Numbered from the stretch's first letter, positions 34,927 through 50,148 are shown. The stretch: DNA of 64,000 nucleotides from Ptychodera flava (GCF_041260155.1 NC_091941.1:20159747-20223746), one strand, 5' to 3'. Notes: generated from the sequence alone by a model not told the origin. Translations and numbers: made by a program.

Positions 34927-37734
34927 TTAACTTTGGCGGTCAAAGTTTAGTACTTACAGCATAGTTTTCTCTGGCAAGGCAAGACAGAAAGCGTTACATT
35001 CAAAGCAAAGAAGCACCTTTTCAAGACTTTCTATTGATATTATAAAATCTTGGCAGCACACTATCTTACTGAACACCATTTTTGGATGTCATTTTTTTTT
35101 GTGTATTTGAAGTTATAAAACAAGAACATTCCAAGTGGCTCATCTTGGAATTCTTTCTCAATTAACATATCGGACAGCAAACACCAATCTTTTGATGTAA
35201 ACACAACAACCAAACTTCACAAAACAAGTGCTCCATGCACCATGCTTATTTCAAGCAAATACCATGTAAATAACAAATTATGCGTTTGTACAATGTTGCA
35301 ATGTTGCTTTGAAACAATCAAACATAAACACATTGTTATATATAAAGCCCTTTGGAGCAATTATCCCATATTGATAAATTTCAGAGCACTAATAAAAAAA
35401 TGTCATCACATAATTCAACATTTCACTTACACCTTTACCTCTGACAAGGACACGTTAAGACTCAATGTATTACCGTAATCAGCAGTGACAGTAATATTAC
35501 AAAGATTTGAAGTTGTCTTTCTTGAAAACAATGAATGATGCCATCAGTGCAAAATCACCAGTTTAAGTTTAAAACGAATGGTAAAAATGATAAGAAACTT
35601 ATATTAATAATGTAAGAAATGCTGTTGATTTCGCAGCTTAATTTAAACGATTAAGATTTACTGTGTCTTAGGCCAGAAAGTGGTACACTCACTGGCTATC
35701 AAAACAGAGTCAGTGACTGATTAACTAAATAAAAGCTTCAAATGGTTTTAGAATTTTGATTACCTCCACTATCTGATCACCCTAGCTTTGACATATATCC
35801 CCCTAACAATCTAGGCCAAAACAAAGGCAAATATGTCCATTGAGGCTTGGGAATTTATATAGATTCTGCACACAAAAAACACACTGGTGTTTGTTTGACC
35901 TTGAGTGTGGTATTACCTGAACTTTGGCTGAAATATGCCACCAAACAGCCATTATCCAAGCATATAGAAGTGATAGTTACCCAGAGTCTGTCTCATATAG
36001 AAAATACACGTTTGCATGTTGTGGGCACACATGAATTTATCATACAATGGCCAAACACTTTAATATCATGGGGAAATGTTCAAAGGGGAAAATATAGTCT
36101 AGCAAGTTTTCTGTAAGGTCAGACTGTAAAATGGTGGATAGCCTAACACTATGATCTTGAAATGCTGTGAACAAATATAAGAAAAGAGAAACGTAAAGTA
36201 GACGGAGCATCATTGATACATTTCAGATCTTTGAATTAAGGGATAATATGAACTCTGCTTTTCAGCCTTAACAACAATTGCACAAAATACACGTTAAATA
36301 CTGCATAATTATATACTACACACATCCCTTCTGCCTCATTTTAATTAGAACACAGTAAACCAACGTTCCAAACCAAGACAAAAAACCTGAAGGAGCTTCC
36401 AATAACGTGAGCCAAAACGTGGCACTTCTGGTTGTAAAAGCTTCATAAGAATGTGTCCTTATTTGTGTGAATTCATGGCAAAGAAAGAAAAAGGGAAAAC
36501 AAGTCATGGAATCAGAAGGGAAAAATACGGAAAACATGGATGAGGAATAAAGAAGCTATGACAAAGACCTTATCTGTTCACAAAAGCTTGTAATAAATCT
36601 ACAAAACTTGAAAAAAGTCTTCATTCTGTTTGATGTAAATAACAGTTCAAACTTTTGCCTCCTTGGCAAGAAATACAAAACTTCAAGCATTTTCATTACA
36701 GCTCAAAAGATCAAATTTTGAGTGCCACAGCACTGGGAAATAAATCAAATGTCTTGGACATCATAAAACAGATTTCATAGTACAAATATGGCAATTATTA
36801 TTAACATGCACATAAACATCTCTTGTTTTTACATAACATTTGAATTTAATTATCCGTTCATGAATATTCATTGAAAATTATCATTGCAGCACAAGAATAT
36901 ATCTTCTTCAAATAAATGTATTCATGCAATTACGGCAAAAATCATTCATTTGTTTAGCAACTCAACCATGAGTTGAAAATAAAATTCAATTTGGATATTT
37001 GCTAGGCACTGTTTTGCAATTCTAAAGGCAAGAGAAGCAATTACTCTTCTGAATTTTGGCTTTCCATGTAACAACCACTAAATTTGATAGTGTCGATACC
37101 TTTACAAGATATCTGTCCCCTTGATTTAGAGAGTTGCTTTTAAGGAGAACATGGCTCGTAATTCAGGAAAGTGGCGAGGAAAGTAAGACAGAAGGTCAAC
37201 AGAACCTTTCGGACAGCTGACAGCACATGCATACTCTGCTGTCTGATAATAAATTGGAGCTGGCCTGCACTCAGTGACAAAAAGGCAAATCCAGGGTTGG
37301 GTACTGGTGAAAAGATTTCTCACATAGAGGAGCAAAAAAATCATGCAAATTATTAGCGGGAAAAAAACTACTCTCTATTTCCATATAATGGCTAACTTCA
37401 TTGATCTGACATCTGTAATGAGATAAAAAAAATTCCTGATTTTTGAACATAAAATATCTTGCTTTGTCAAAACACTGGATAATGCAATCAAAGGTGACTG
37501 ACTGTACCAACATGACCAATCACTGAATAAAGTCTGATTATATGCAAATGTCTACGTATCGGATAGTTTATCATTTTTTCCACATATTCAACACTGTCAC
37601 CATTGCAATGGTCATGTATGATATTCTTAGATAACAAAAAAAATACACATTTTCCCCCGGCGAAAAGACACGTTGAAATAACAGCATTGTTAACAAAGTA
37701 AACCACACAGTCACTTGCAATTCTCAAGGACGGG
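34927..37734. other. No gene; downstream flank of the DEGS1-type gene
   Basis: AT-rich unique sequence with short frames only. The part next to 37735 is the presumed 3' UTR of the minus-strand desaturase gene. I could not pick its polyadenylation signal with confidence. Confidence 0.5.
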
Positions 37735-40700
37735 CTAATTCTCTTTTGATGTCAGACCGTTGCTCACTTTTCCCTTCCTCTTGATTCGAGCGTATGGTCC
37801 GATGTCTGGATCAGTGATGAAGTCGTACAAGACCCTGATCCACGAGTCATGGTGAGGTATGTCATCATAATATTCAGCAGCAATTTTCTTCACCTGTATA
37901 AACGAGAGAAGAAATTTGATTATAGTGTGCTGAGCACCAGAAAGGTAGAATTAATTAAATTAATTCACCATACTGTAAAATGACCTCGGGGTATTCTCAA
38001 TAATCACAACAGAATGTATTAGTGAAGTAGTCCTCACTGAATATGTATGTTTGTTATACCTTTCACATCATATCAGTTTTCTCTACAAAGTGGAAAAAGG
38101 ATGGGCTGCCAATTTACATAACAATACTTAATTATACATACTTATTTTTTTTAAAATTGATTTTTTTTGTACGGTTATTAACCCTTTGAGTGCTGTAATT
38201 TTTCCCACCAAAATTTCAGTGCAATATTTTACCAATTTTTATGAATTTTCTGTATTTTTTTGGGATAATTTGGACTAAATTGATATCACATTTCATTGGC
38301 TACAGTTTTTTATCAAATTTTGGCAAAAATCTGAGAAAACTTGACTGGGCAATATTTTGTAAAGGCAACAAAAATTGACTTTGGCGCTCAAAGGGTTAAC
38401 ATATGAATTGCTAATAAACCGGGAAGGGGGGGGGGGGGTATTGAAACTTTGGTGGCAGTGGTGGGATAAAGGTGATCATCGGACACAATCTGACTGTACT
38501 GAAATTTCCAGAACTTTCACTAACTTATGCAAAATGACAATTATTGATCTTCGTACAAGAAAGTCTTTGATCATAATCTCTTGTATTTTTCATGATGAAA
38601 AAGCTCTGACGATAATAAGCTCAAACCCTATGAAGAAGATTATTTAAGTTTTGTCACGTCATTTCACAAAGTACTAAGTGGGCATATACACACAATACAT
38701 AAATATCCACATCACACACAGGGATTCATTTTGTTAAAATTATATAAGAATCAATATTTACCATGGGTAGTCTACTTCCTGGAACGCTAGGGAAGTCGTG
38801 GTGCTCCATGTGGTATCCGACGTTGAACGTGATCGCATTCAGACAGCCGTAGTACGAGTAGGTCTCAAAGCCCTTTTTGAACATGTAGTGCTCAGAGATG
38901 AAATGGCCGGCAACAGGATGAAGCCCCATGGCCAGCAGTGATCCACCTATTAGATACACCAACGGCTTCGCGCCCCAGAAGTAGACTAGAAGTATATTGA
39001 AAGTCAGCTGGACTGCAAAGTTGATCCCTTCAAGAACTGTCGGCGGTTTTGGGTTCAGGAACAGCGGCCTCAGAGCGTAGAAAAATGGCTGCAGTATCAC
39101 CCATATCAGCTTGGTAAAAGTGTGAGCGAACAGTTTTCCTTCGAGCTTTGATGGTATATCCATGTCCAAGTCGCAATCACCCTGATACCGGTGGTGATCT
39201 AGATGGTATTTCTTGAAGGTAACCGACTGCGGTACGCCAATGATGAGGTTTCCGAATATTCCGAGGATGCGGTTACGCATCGGCTTGCTGTGGCCAAAGG
39301 CCAAGTTGTGAGAAATCTCGTGAACGGCGAGTGTCATAGAGTGATTGATCACGCCACCAAAGCAGTAGGCAGTGATTACTAAGGTAGTCCACGATGCATC
39401 TTTGATGAAATAGCAGGCAATCAGCTGAACTAATACCATGGCCACTACAATGTACTTTAGCATTGGATCACATCCCATCAATCTTTTGATTTCAGGATAC
39501 TTTGCTGCAAAGAAGTAGAGGACAGAATGGCAATGTTAATCAAAATGCTGCAGTTAGGTAGAGCTTTCAAAATCATGTAAACATAGCGGCACTTAGATGG
39601 ATCAGCATGGAGGACAATATGGAAAACAAACAGTGGAGACCCATGACTGCATTACAGATTATTTATTGGGCGGCAATATAAGTACTGTATTTTATTTTAT
39701 TTGTTTTATATGACCATAAGGCTAGCCTGGACTCTCGTTTTGCATCCCCCTCAGTCCACAAAATTGAGGAATCACATTTATTGCAAAACAAAAAAAAACC
39801 TGAAAAAAACAAAAACAACAATAAACAATATTTTTAACAGCTCTTATTATAGAAGATTTTACTTCTGTTTTCATAACATTCCATGCCATAGAACCCTGTA
39901 TAGTCATGCTGTTTGAAAAACATTAAAGGTATACAGTCACCTGTAATCTAAATATGCCTATATATGGTCAAAGGGGCATTTTTGGTATTCAAAATGCCCA
40001 TGTGAGGGCGCTGTTTTTAAAAAGCGGACACCCGCTTAAAATCTGTGATTGGTTAGATTTGCTCTTTCCATGGTAACTGTGGCAAAATTGGAACAGGTGA
40101 CAGTATACCTGTAAGTTTTGATGTTGGGACACCAAGCTATTTTTAGAGCTGGCACTGCCACCTACAATCACACTGCTATGACGCTGATTAACAAATTGAA
40201 ACATTTCCGTCATATGTGATGGTACCACATATTTCAAGGACTTGTACACAGAACACATAAACACTATTAAATTATTGTCAAGTGAATTCAACTGGTTATT
40301 TGTGAACTGCAGAAGCCGGCTGATGAAAAATAACATTTTGTGTAAACTTTTGTGGCAAGAATTTGACTCTCGAGATTGTCACATGTAAAATCCTATCTTC
40401 CTCCTCATGAAGTTTAACCATAGACCCTCGAGAAAAACAGTTTTTCTTGAGGGTCTATAATTTAACCCTTTCACCACCATGGTTTTGCCCGATGACATCA
40501 TTTTCTATGGCCAAGCTGGACCTCTTTACAGGGCAATGGGGGTCAAAGGGTCAAACATCCATATGAACACTTTAATGTAGTCTCAGACTAGAGTGTGGTA
40601 TTAGTAATCAGTATATCAATGATAAATTAAACATTCAGCCATAGTGAGTGAGTCAATCATAAATAATTAATGTCCACCGAAGCTTATCTGAACAGTCATA

Positions 40701-43700
40701 ACACAATGCTCATAACATTGGTACTGTTTATCACCATGACAACCAAATTGATTTACACCATTAATGACATAACGACCTTTTTTATTTCATGAAAAAACTG
40801 CTATTAAATAAAAAAGATCAAAAGTCCAGTTGCTTACAAACAAAGCATTCTTTTTTTTTGCTTGTATAAAGTCCACAAACAGAAACTTCTAGCTCTGTAA
40901 ACAATTTGACAGAACTTTCCTCTCACAACAGACATGACGACTGACTGTTGTTTAACAATAATCTATAAAGCAGGATCATGAGCTGGCTATTGTCGTAGAG
41001 CCTGAACAAAAGATTCTATTTTGTAACAGGGCGAGGTCATTGGTATATGTCCCTGTGTACCAAAAGACCATTGGTAAAATTACATGTACGTTCCCAATTT
41101 TTCTAACATGAGAATAAATGGTGACTCACTAACAAGTGCCAGCCTCTTTCACATTTATGACTTTTACACTTCCTGCTCTTACCTTACATAAAAATTTTCA
41201 ATTTATGCAATAAGGTCAACTTCCGTTGCAATGACTAATAAGTAAAGTGACAACGTGTCCACCTAATAGATAAGGCATACATTCCTGAGTTCTGTAATTA
41301 GCAATCTCTGAATAGAATTTTTTGATTCCTTTATAAGAAAAGAAGTTAACTGAAAGGAAGGTAATTGGTATTTGTTTGAGATGACTGTTGACCGATGTTG
41401 AACATTATATTGTATAACTTTGGACTGAAGGGCAATAAACTGCCCTCTGAGTTTGGTGTCCATGATTGTATCAGTTTACCAACACTTGGTTGAAGCTAGC
41501 TGTCGATATACAGTAATACTAACTGATATCAATTGAAATTCAGTAGCTATCTAGACTCCTAGAATTATGCTCTTCACGTATTTTCCCAGAGGCACTGCCG
41601 CAGACAAAGACAAGTAATTTACTAGTAAATGAAACGTATAGTACACATGTACGTCTGGGCTGCATCAGACTCAACACCCTACATACAGCACACAGCAATC
41701 CTGAGCATTTTTTGAAATATTTCAAGACATGAAAATATGGCAAGCTAATTCCTTTAAAGTAAAAAGCGATGGAAATAAATAATGTACACGGCATGATCCA
41801 TCCAGTGTATATTGGATTCATTTTCAGGGGGCCCCTTTGCAAGGCATGTAAAATATAGCACTTATCCGGTATGTGAAATTCCTTTCTCATTGACATTTAT
41901 ATTGTTGGAGAATAAGGTATTGTTAATACTACATTGTTGAATGGTAAAAGTCTTCCTTCTAAGCCCATCTTCTACAAACGTTTTCATGGAATATTTCATT
42001 AAAAAACGCTTTATAGTAGATGCTTTTTTAACCCTTTGAGCGCCAAAATTTTTGCCTTTATAAAATATACCCCAGTCAAATTTTTTCAGATTTTTGCCAA
42101 AATTTTGATGAAAAACTGTAGCCAATGAAATATGATATCTGTTTGGTCCAAAATTATATAAAAAAATACAGAAAAAATCATAAAAATTGGTAAAATGTTG
42201 CATTAAAATTTTGGTGGGAAAAATTACAGCACTCAAAGGGTTAAAACATATAGCAGGAAAATTTAGATGAGTTCATACCATTCTGATATTTGTAAAGAAA
42301 CCTGACCCTTATAAAAATGATCATCTTTGCTTGTGACTATAAACTAAATACACAAATTTTCAAACATCGCAGATATACATGATTCAAATTACACATTAGG
42401 CCTGAATAAAATCACATTCCACATCCAAACGTTCATAGAATCATTTTACACGGCAAACATACGTATTTTCGATTGATTGTAATAGCTGGTACTCCTGAAA
42501 AAAAAGAAAAGAGTGAAAAACAGTGGTGAAACCTCAACTGGAATTTCACAAAATGTGAGAAACCCTATCTGTCTTTCTTACGAGCAAAACCACAGTTTGA
42601 GAATATCTATTAGTACAATAACAAACATTAAACACAGAGTGAACCTGGCGCTGTATAGCTACCCGAGTTCAATGTTTTTTTGCCAGACACTCAATGCTAT
42701 TCTGGCGTATGTGTAATTTGACGCTTCATATGCCATAGAATGCTTGTACTAGAACCAGGAAGTGGGTACATATTAGCTTTGTGTCATCTGTTTGCCCTGG
42801 GCTTCCCATCATTCTTGTGCCTCAGGAAGTCAGTGACCATGATGGCAACTCATGCTGCTGTTTGATGACATCATCTTCCCTGACAGATATTATCTTCAAC
42901 CTTTTAAACCAAATTTAAATGCAAATATTGTTTTCTACTGAGAATTCGGACCTATAGCTTCTACTGGGACATAGGGTGAAACCGTTTTCAACACCACCAT
43001 TTCCTCCCCTCTAAACCATGGGAAATGTACCACCACAAGTTTTGCATGACAATATCTTTTCACTTCTGATGGATGCCTTTACAATAAAGCCACAGGATAT
43101 CGGTCAAGTATTTGTACAGAGGCACTCTTTACCTCACAAAATTCTTCTAAACAATGGATGAATTTACGGTAATCTTTTGTGTGATTTGTATTCCAGATGT
43201 GAAACAAGGAAAGCAGAAAGCTGACAAAGGCTGGAAATGAGAGTTTCAAAACATGCACACACAAAAACAAAGCTGTTACGATACAACTAAACAGAAGAGT
43301 AACGTGGAATGTAGATACTTTGAATATGAAAAGTGGTTTCAATTTTTTTTGAAGCTGTTTTACAGTGACCCTCTACAACGAATTATAACCGAAAAGTCAC
43401 TGCAAATATCAATGTTAATTTCCGCATACAGGATTTTTATGACCTTGTAATCATTACAACAGATGTGTGAATTAACTTGTAAAGGTATTCTATCAGCAAT
43501 TAGGTGGCAAATCTGTACATGTATGCTTGGCTAATATTTACACTTAGTATGGTGCGCAAACAACAATGTTTGAATAGGTAGCCAGGACAGTTAGATAAAT
43601 ACCATGGCTTCTGGGTTCAGGCAGTGGATACCTGACATCAAGGAGTTACTTTCACAAAATCTATGCACTTGTCTGCTGAATGTACATGTTTTGGTCCAGA

Positions 43701-46113
43701 GTAAAATTGTCACAGCCTACAATTGCCTAGATCCAAGGTCAACAAAATGTAATTCTAACTGCACCACTTCTCAGACACCATGCACTTTGGTTTTATGCCT
43801 TGGTATTGAGAGCAATCAAAGCAATGCAAGGCCTGGCAGGTGACCTCAATCTGTCAGGTCACTACAATCTGCTGTCTCCGACAGCAATCCGCCTTTCTCA
43901 ACTGACACTCATAATGGCATTTCTGACACACGGCAAGTGTAAGTGGTACATGGGAGCTATGAAAAATTGACAGGACAGACACATCTCAGCAATGCTTCAC
44001 GTTAAATGCATTTTTCCACCTCGCCGACAAAAATGCACCAGAACCCACAAATAACACTGCACACTGGCAGGAGAATAGTTTGTTGAAAAGAACCCTTTTT
44101 TAAGTGTATAATGTGCAATACACTGAGTGGTGTCAACTTCCAAGTCTAACAGTGGCTGTTCATAACGCAGAGATACACCCTACAGTGGCTACTCCACCCA
44201 TGGTTACAAAGACATCTGTCAATACTCCCACCAGGGCAACGTCAAACATCACACCATTTCTTTGTAATAGGTCAAGGTGACATTGACCTTTCCACTTCAG
44301 TTTAAAATGGGACCAAGATCAGCCACACTGGTTATCAGCAGTTATATCTGACAGCCATGAAGCGAAAGCTTTTTATTCTTATAGAATGGGGAAACAGTTC
44401 TTGTGTTTACTGACAGTCACTGATATTTTATCCTCTATTTTGAAAATGGAGATCCATGCGTTTTTATCATGCAGAACTACTGGTAGCTGCAAGTCTAGTT
44501 TGTCCATGTTTTTTTTTCTACATTCTATGTTCAGAGCAAACAATGTGTTTCCTCAGTGGAAAAAGCACATGGCACAACACTGGCATAACTAAAATGGTTT
44601 ACTAAAAGAAATATTTCCTTCATAAGTGTGCCTTTGACTTTGGGCGTCATCAAACCTTCCATTCGATGTTTCATAACCCCCAGTACCGAAACTGTGAAAG
44701 GAGTACATACACGCGCACACAAATGCCCCAATAGCACTATGAAACAACTGGTTGGCTCTGTCTGGCCCGGTCACTTCAATGGGTGAACATCACTCAGCAG
44801 CTGACCAGACGGACACATTGAAAGTTCATAATCATCAGACACTTTGACACACATCGGTGGCTGATCAGGCGGATACACTGAAAGTTTGTATATGTATTAT
44901 ACAATCCATCATCAGACACTCACTTTGCCACTCTTCATGTTGTGCGCAAGCATTGCAAGGCCGAAAATGTTTCGACCATGGTCTTCCGTTTTTTTATAAG
45001 TATGCTATTAAATCTACACTTAAGAAGGGAAAAGGGCCATGAGAAAAGGATAAGATGTATTCTCGGCTGGATTTCGCTCTTTGCAGTCTTTGTCACTTTC
45101 AACTGTCTGAACTCTTCACGGCCAGCTTGATCGCTCGTTCCTCTTTTGTCGATAAGCCCCCACCCCTTTATGGTAGCTGTGGTCGTTAAACTCTCGATAG
45201 ATTGAAGCTTTTTTTTTTTACGTGACCTAGTAGAACCCATGCTGATCCGTCGTGGTAGGGCGTGATCAGGAACACAACCAGCACACTACGTCTGCCTGCC
45301 TGTCTGAACAAATGAATTTGAACAAATGTCACGTAGCTTTCACTGCACTCGCTCGTGTCACTGCACAGCCGACATGCTAGCTCAAGAGGAACTTGCAGGG
45401 GGCACTTCCCTTGTGCAACCAATCATGCTATTTCTGGATATCTATTTTAGCTCTGTCTCGACGGTGAAAAAACTGAAAGAAGTCTGTGACCTTACTGGCA
45501 TTATTGTTCATCCAATATATTATACAGTAGTTCAACTTTTGCTGGTGAGTGCATTCAGCTGCAGTGTCGTCAGCGGATAGAATCCGCTAAAAAATAATTA
45601 CACAAAGAGTACGGGCGATTTTAATTCGATTTCCGGTAAATTTCCGAGCGAAGGCCCTGGTTCATCGACTGAAAGTTTATGGACATATTTCGTCAAGTTT
45701 GTGACCACTAATTCAATTGAATGAATTCGATACATAACGAGTGATCCGTGTATGTATATGCGGGTCAATTAGTTATAAAACCGCTGCCTCCGACACAGTT
45801 ACACGCGTACACTGCCAGCTTTCAAACATATTTTTCCGGTCACTTTTGACACTCTTCCCTTCGCGCTGTTATTGTGTATGAACACAACTCTGTCAGACAA
45901 ATACTCTGAACGAAATCACATTTTGCGAATTGCACACCATGACCTCTGAGAAAGTACAGGATTACAGAAGATGGCAGTGTACATGCATATGTACATGTTA
46001 ACGATCTGAGGATCGGAAGATCATCACTTACCCAGTATTTCCTTCCGTCTTGTTGCATGAGGTTCCTCGGTATATACCCATTCAAAATCGCTTCTAGTTA
46101 CCCGAGCGCCCAT
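37735..46113 (-). CDS. DEGS1: Sphingolipid delta(4)-desaturase (DEGS1 type)
   Basis: Introduces the 4,5-trans double bond into dihydroceramide to make ceramide, in the endoplasmic reticulum membrane (known of the family). Three coding exons, minus strand: 46113-46032, 39504-38762 and 37893-37735 (stop TAG at 37737-37735). Phases agree and the product is 327 residues, against 323 in human. N-terminus [20 protein letters not shown] matches the family; Gly2 followed by Thr6 fits the N-myristoylation pattern known for DEGS1. The three histidine boxes are intact: HEISH (89-93), HLDHH (128-132) and HMEHH within [10 protein letters not shown]. Hydrophobic stretches at about 44-60 and 67-80, and further ones between boxes two and three, fit a multi-pass membrane enzyme. 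The [10 protein letters not shown] end is basic. Intron 1 is about 6.5 kb and holds a piggyBac-like MITE and a short hairpin; intron 2 (38761-37894) holds another MITE. Confidence 0.97.
38178..38399. mobile_element. piggyBac-like MITE with TTAA ends
   Basis: Flanked by TTAA (38178-38181 and 38396-38399). Ends are ccctttgagtgc and ggcgctcaaaggg, inverted repeats of about 12 bp. Interior is non-coding. Lies in intron 2 of the desaturase gene. TTAA targets and CCC-beginning ends are typical of piggyBac elements (established). Confidence 0.88.
40421..40457. repeat. Short hairpin, 18-bp arms
   Basis: tagaccctcgagaaaaac (40421-40438) pairs with gtttttcttgagggtcta (40440-40457) with one mismatch and a one-base loop. 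It lies in intron 1 of the desaturase gene. Possibly the remnant of a small fold-back element. Confidence 0.75.
42028..42244. mobile_element. piggyBac-like MITE with TTAA ends, opposite orientation
   Basis: TTAA at 42028-42031 and 42241-42244; ends ccctttgagcgcc and gcactcaaaggg. Interior is the reverse complement of the 38.2 kb copy (accccagtcaaatttt, then tttggtgggaaaaattacag). In intron 1 of the desaturase gene. Confidence 0.88.
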
Positions 46114-49100
46114 TTTTCGAAAAGATGGGGACAGTCTTTGGAACTAGCAATGGCACACAGATAAAAGACAAGCAACGGTGAAAGTGAATCAACCACGCTT
46201 ACACAATGCCGGTTCCTTCACTCACTTTCACACGGCTCTCCGATGGAGTGGCGTGAGTCGGTGACGACGCCTACTTCACCGCATCAATACCGTTGGTGGC
46301 GTTTTCTGAAATCCAACGAAAACGAAAGTGCAACCGTACGAGCATGAACAGCGCAAGCGGCAGTTCTAAAGTTGAGGGCGAAGTCGATGGTTCGATATCC
46401 GATAAAAAAATAATGGTCCGCGGTTGCAATGGGATTTCTACCAAACAAACTCCTCATATCACCACATGAATTCAAATCAAAGCAAAACTTTGCAAATACA
46501 TCTTTCTGAACGCAGCGAGTTTCGTTTTCATGTCTTTAGAATGCTCTTGATGATATTGTCAACAGTATTCTGGAAGATCTACCATTTGCCTTCTTTGGCA
46601 TTTAAAAATGTGCAATACAAGTCTACTAACGTCGGACAGAGGGATTTGAGAAACGACTTTCATAAACTTCTGGTACCATTTCCATTATCTTTGTTCCCGT
46701 GTTCCAGAAAACTAATATGTTATCTCGGTATGTTGAGAAAGTTTGTTCAAAAAATGCCTAAAGTATTACAGCTTTTCAAACGCAACCCGAGTGCTCTAAC
46801 CACGTAACACAGAACCACCGCTCATGGATAGAACATGTGAACTGAGCAGGGATGATCATAAAGTAGAGGATGAACGATATTTTTCGCTTGAATGTCACAG
46901 ATATACACTTCATAAATACACACTTTTACGAACTATTCGATATGACTACATCCTAGATTCGAATAACAGAAGCATCTAAAGTAAATTAACATACATCTGA
47001 GAAAATTAATACTTGCCTTGAAATGCTAATAAATATTCACAGTATGTGTTCACTGAGTCTTACATTTTTAGCAAAACACATTCAAAACTGTATGACAACG
47101 AAACATGGATATAACTTATTATCTTGTATTTGTATCTGAATTGTTTCCCTCAATAGGTGTGTATTTTGTTTATTTTTCTAATATATGTCATTTTCAAATC
47201 TGTTTAAGTTATTTGTTACTTTTGGAGGTCTATTTTGCCCAGAACATGTACGATGTACAACAATTGTCGACCTTACTTGCAAGGGGGGTGAGGTCAGACT
47301 TGCTCCAAGTCTGTGGGCATATAAATATCAAAAGGTATAAACTTCTACAGACTGTTGTGTAGATCATCTATCATGGGCTAGGCCAGCCAGTGACTGCTGT
47401 CGAGAAAAGCCAAGCGACGATGGGGGCCAGTCTATGGATGAGTGTTACTGATAAGATCACGTTGATCATCAGTATTGCTAACAAATTAATTCTAGTCAAA
47501 AATAGCGCAGGACAGTCAGTGCAGACAGTGTTGACAAGTTGAACCCCATCATTCAATTCCATTGATAAATTTTACCTTCAAAAAATAGCGCGGCTATTGT
47601 TCAGGTTTAGGCAAAAAAAAATAAACTGTGCTGTTCCGATAACATGGTTTTCAAAAATAGGGTAGGTAGGTCGGCAGGGATGTACACTTTTCAGGGGTTC
47701 AGAGCGATCAAACACTGGCCAATTCCAGAAAAACGTATCATACATGTAAAAGGAATAAAACATAATGCCGGGTAACAAACACATTATTTACGGTTTTTTT
47801 CTTTCTTTTTTTACTCGCGTGTTTACGCAGCTCTAAAAAGTTCAGGGTCGGCAGGCAAAAAATAAAGTAGGTTGGGTTATCGGGAGAGCACCTTTTCTTT
47901 CTTTGGCCTTACCGAAGAACGTGTTTGGGGAGGAAGTAATAAATACGTATACGATGCCGCCAAACGATGTCATCATTCGCATAAAATTAAGATATTAACT
48001 TCATTTCGGGCTTTTACTTTGAGAGACCTTTCCTCAGAAGCGTGGATACCTTCGTAGCATGGGTAATATATAGTTCTTTGTCAGCTGATTTTTGTTCAGC
48101 TTGAACGTTTTCACACAAAACCCTGGGATAACAGCCTAGTCTTACTCATCATAATAAATTAATCTCTTTATAGATTTGCCAATATCAAACTTCTTTTATA
48201 GTATGCACACTTTACAAATATAATAGCACGTTGCAAGAAATTGTGTTGTTTTTGTTTAAAATATGTTTGAGGGGACATCTGAGGATGTGATGCTTTGATG
48301 TTAAAATTCTAAAGTGGCGTAATGTATAAACTGGAAAAGGGGAAATGGAGGAGAAACTCCCAAATTAATAAAGATGAAGATTCAAGGTACCGCCATATTG
48401 GAGTCAGGAGGACTTCCAAGGCCCTTCCGGAGCCTAAAAATACGACCACCAGACGGAGAAACTGAACATTACAACTGTAGTACAAAACATATATAACTCC
48501 CCCGTCATGATCAGATTTAGTGATAATTTTTGACAATTTCGTCTACATAATATTATTTGAATCAAAATGACATATATTTGCGAATCAAATACTTCAAATA
48601 GCCATATATTCTCTCTCCTACAAGTTCACTACTCCATAGAATAAAAGCAGATATCAGAGCTCGCTCCCAATATAGCCGCTTATGTTTTAACAATTAAAAA
48701 ATAACTTCAATCTTTATAAGTAAAAAAGAAACAATTTTGCGTCGTCTATTTTGTATTCACTTTATCGAAGTGTTTCTCACATGAAGTTGTCAGCCGCGGC
48801 CTGCACACAACTTCTTGTTTGTGGCGCCGTGCGTGAACGGAGCTGAAAGTGAAAGTGGTAACTAGCAGATGTATGCTGGGTACATAGTCACTTAGCAAGG
48901 TAAACATGCCAAGCGTAGATAGTGCGGTAAATCAAAAAGATACAAACAAGTTTGCGACATTTCATACATATCACCTGTAAAAGATGACACGATGTTTATT
49001 CATCGGAAGAAAGACTATGCCACCGTAGGCAATTTACAAATGAACTGATGTTGTGTGTTTTCACTCCCGGCGAGTGTGTGGCTGCGTCCGCATCTTTTTG

Positions 49101-50148
49101 TGATTCATAAAGCACTACGCCATGCCGGTTGTTTGTCGATACTAACATAAAAAAAATGTAAAATAAAATTCACTTAAACTTAAATCTCCACAAAGTCATC
49201 GCTTCTGCAACCCTTCCATCCAATTACTTTGATTGAGTCTGTTGTTTCTTGTGATATGACCACTTTAATATAATTGCAGGGAACTTTAATCCATCGAAAC
49301 ACCCCGTGTTCTGCGAATGTACAGTTATTTGGTCGATTCCTGAGTAAGGGTGAAAGGAGAAACTCCATATGGCCCGTCTCTTCCCTGTTCCTCACACGTA
49401 AAATCTCCGACGAAACTGTTACAGGTTGGAATTTTGAGTATTCACACTGTGTCCCTTGAATTCACCAATAGGGGTGGGTCATTTTGCATCCTTTGGGGGA
49501 GGGTGCTTGGAAGATTTCGGGAAAAAGATTCCGAGCTGAGGGTGCCTTAAAAATATCCAGCCTAGGATGCGGCAGAGAAAATGAAAAAGATTGCTAGCAG
49601 AATATGAAGTTAAAATAATGCACAGACACTTACTTTAAGTCTTTACAACATGTTCATAACATCTGAATTCATTTCATTTCATTTCATTCATGTCCTGATT
49701 TGATTTATATCTTAACTCACACTTTTACTGTTGTTTTACATGTGCCAAGTCTTTCAATTTGAACATTATATTTGAGCATTATATTACCATGACCTGCCCG
49801 TCGCATTACGATTGGTCGAGCTGAACCACGTGACTGACCACAACTACACGGTAATGGTTCGTTTACATGCCCGTGAATATGAATAATAAGATTTACAACT
49901 CAAAGTATCGTAACTTTACAGCTCAAACATAAATCATAATCAATCACAAAATAAAATAGAGCACTTGTAGGTCAAGTTGAGATACTTTTTTCTGAAAACA
50001 TTTCCGGATTTGCCAATTTTTTACAGCGCGCGTGACAGTGCGTCGCGTATTGCTCAGTTTCTGGGGCCAAGCTGTCGTTCGCTCCTGAAATTTTCGGAAA
50101 TTTTGACGGTTTTCTTGGGTTCGCTGATAATATAATGGAAATAGACTC
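46114..50148. other. Desaturase 5' flank and intergenic region, no gene recognised
   Basis: The first part is the presumed promoter of the desaturase gene. Plus-strand frames at 46343-46469 (about 41 codons) and 46466-46807 (about 114 codons) overlap by an ATGA, but neither resembles a known family. A minus frame at 49395-49180 is also unrecognised. A palindromic cagacttgctccaagtctg (47295-47313) resembles the ends of the 50.8 kb transposon. A (tttca)n-like stretch lies near 49672-49690. Confidence 0.5.

Noticed and set aside
45186..45240. Frame starting [11 protein letters not shown] as a possible first exon of the desaturase
   Set aside because: The true first exon is at 46113-46032: it matches the family ([12 protein letters not shown]) and its phase fits exon 2 exactly.
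46424..46807. 127-codon plus-strand frame divergent from the desaturase
   Set aside because: The frame's first codon is not ATG, no family is recognised, and the region is AT-rich; kept only as a note in the intergenic entry.
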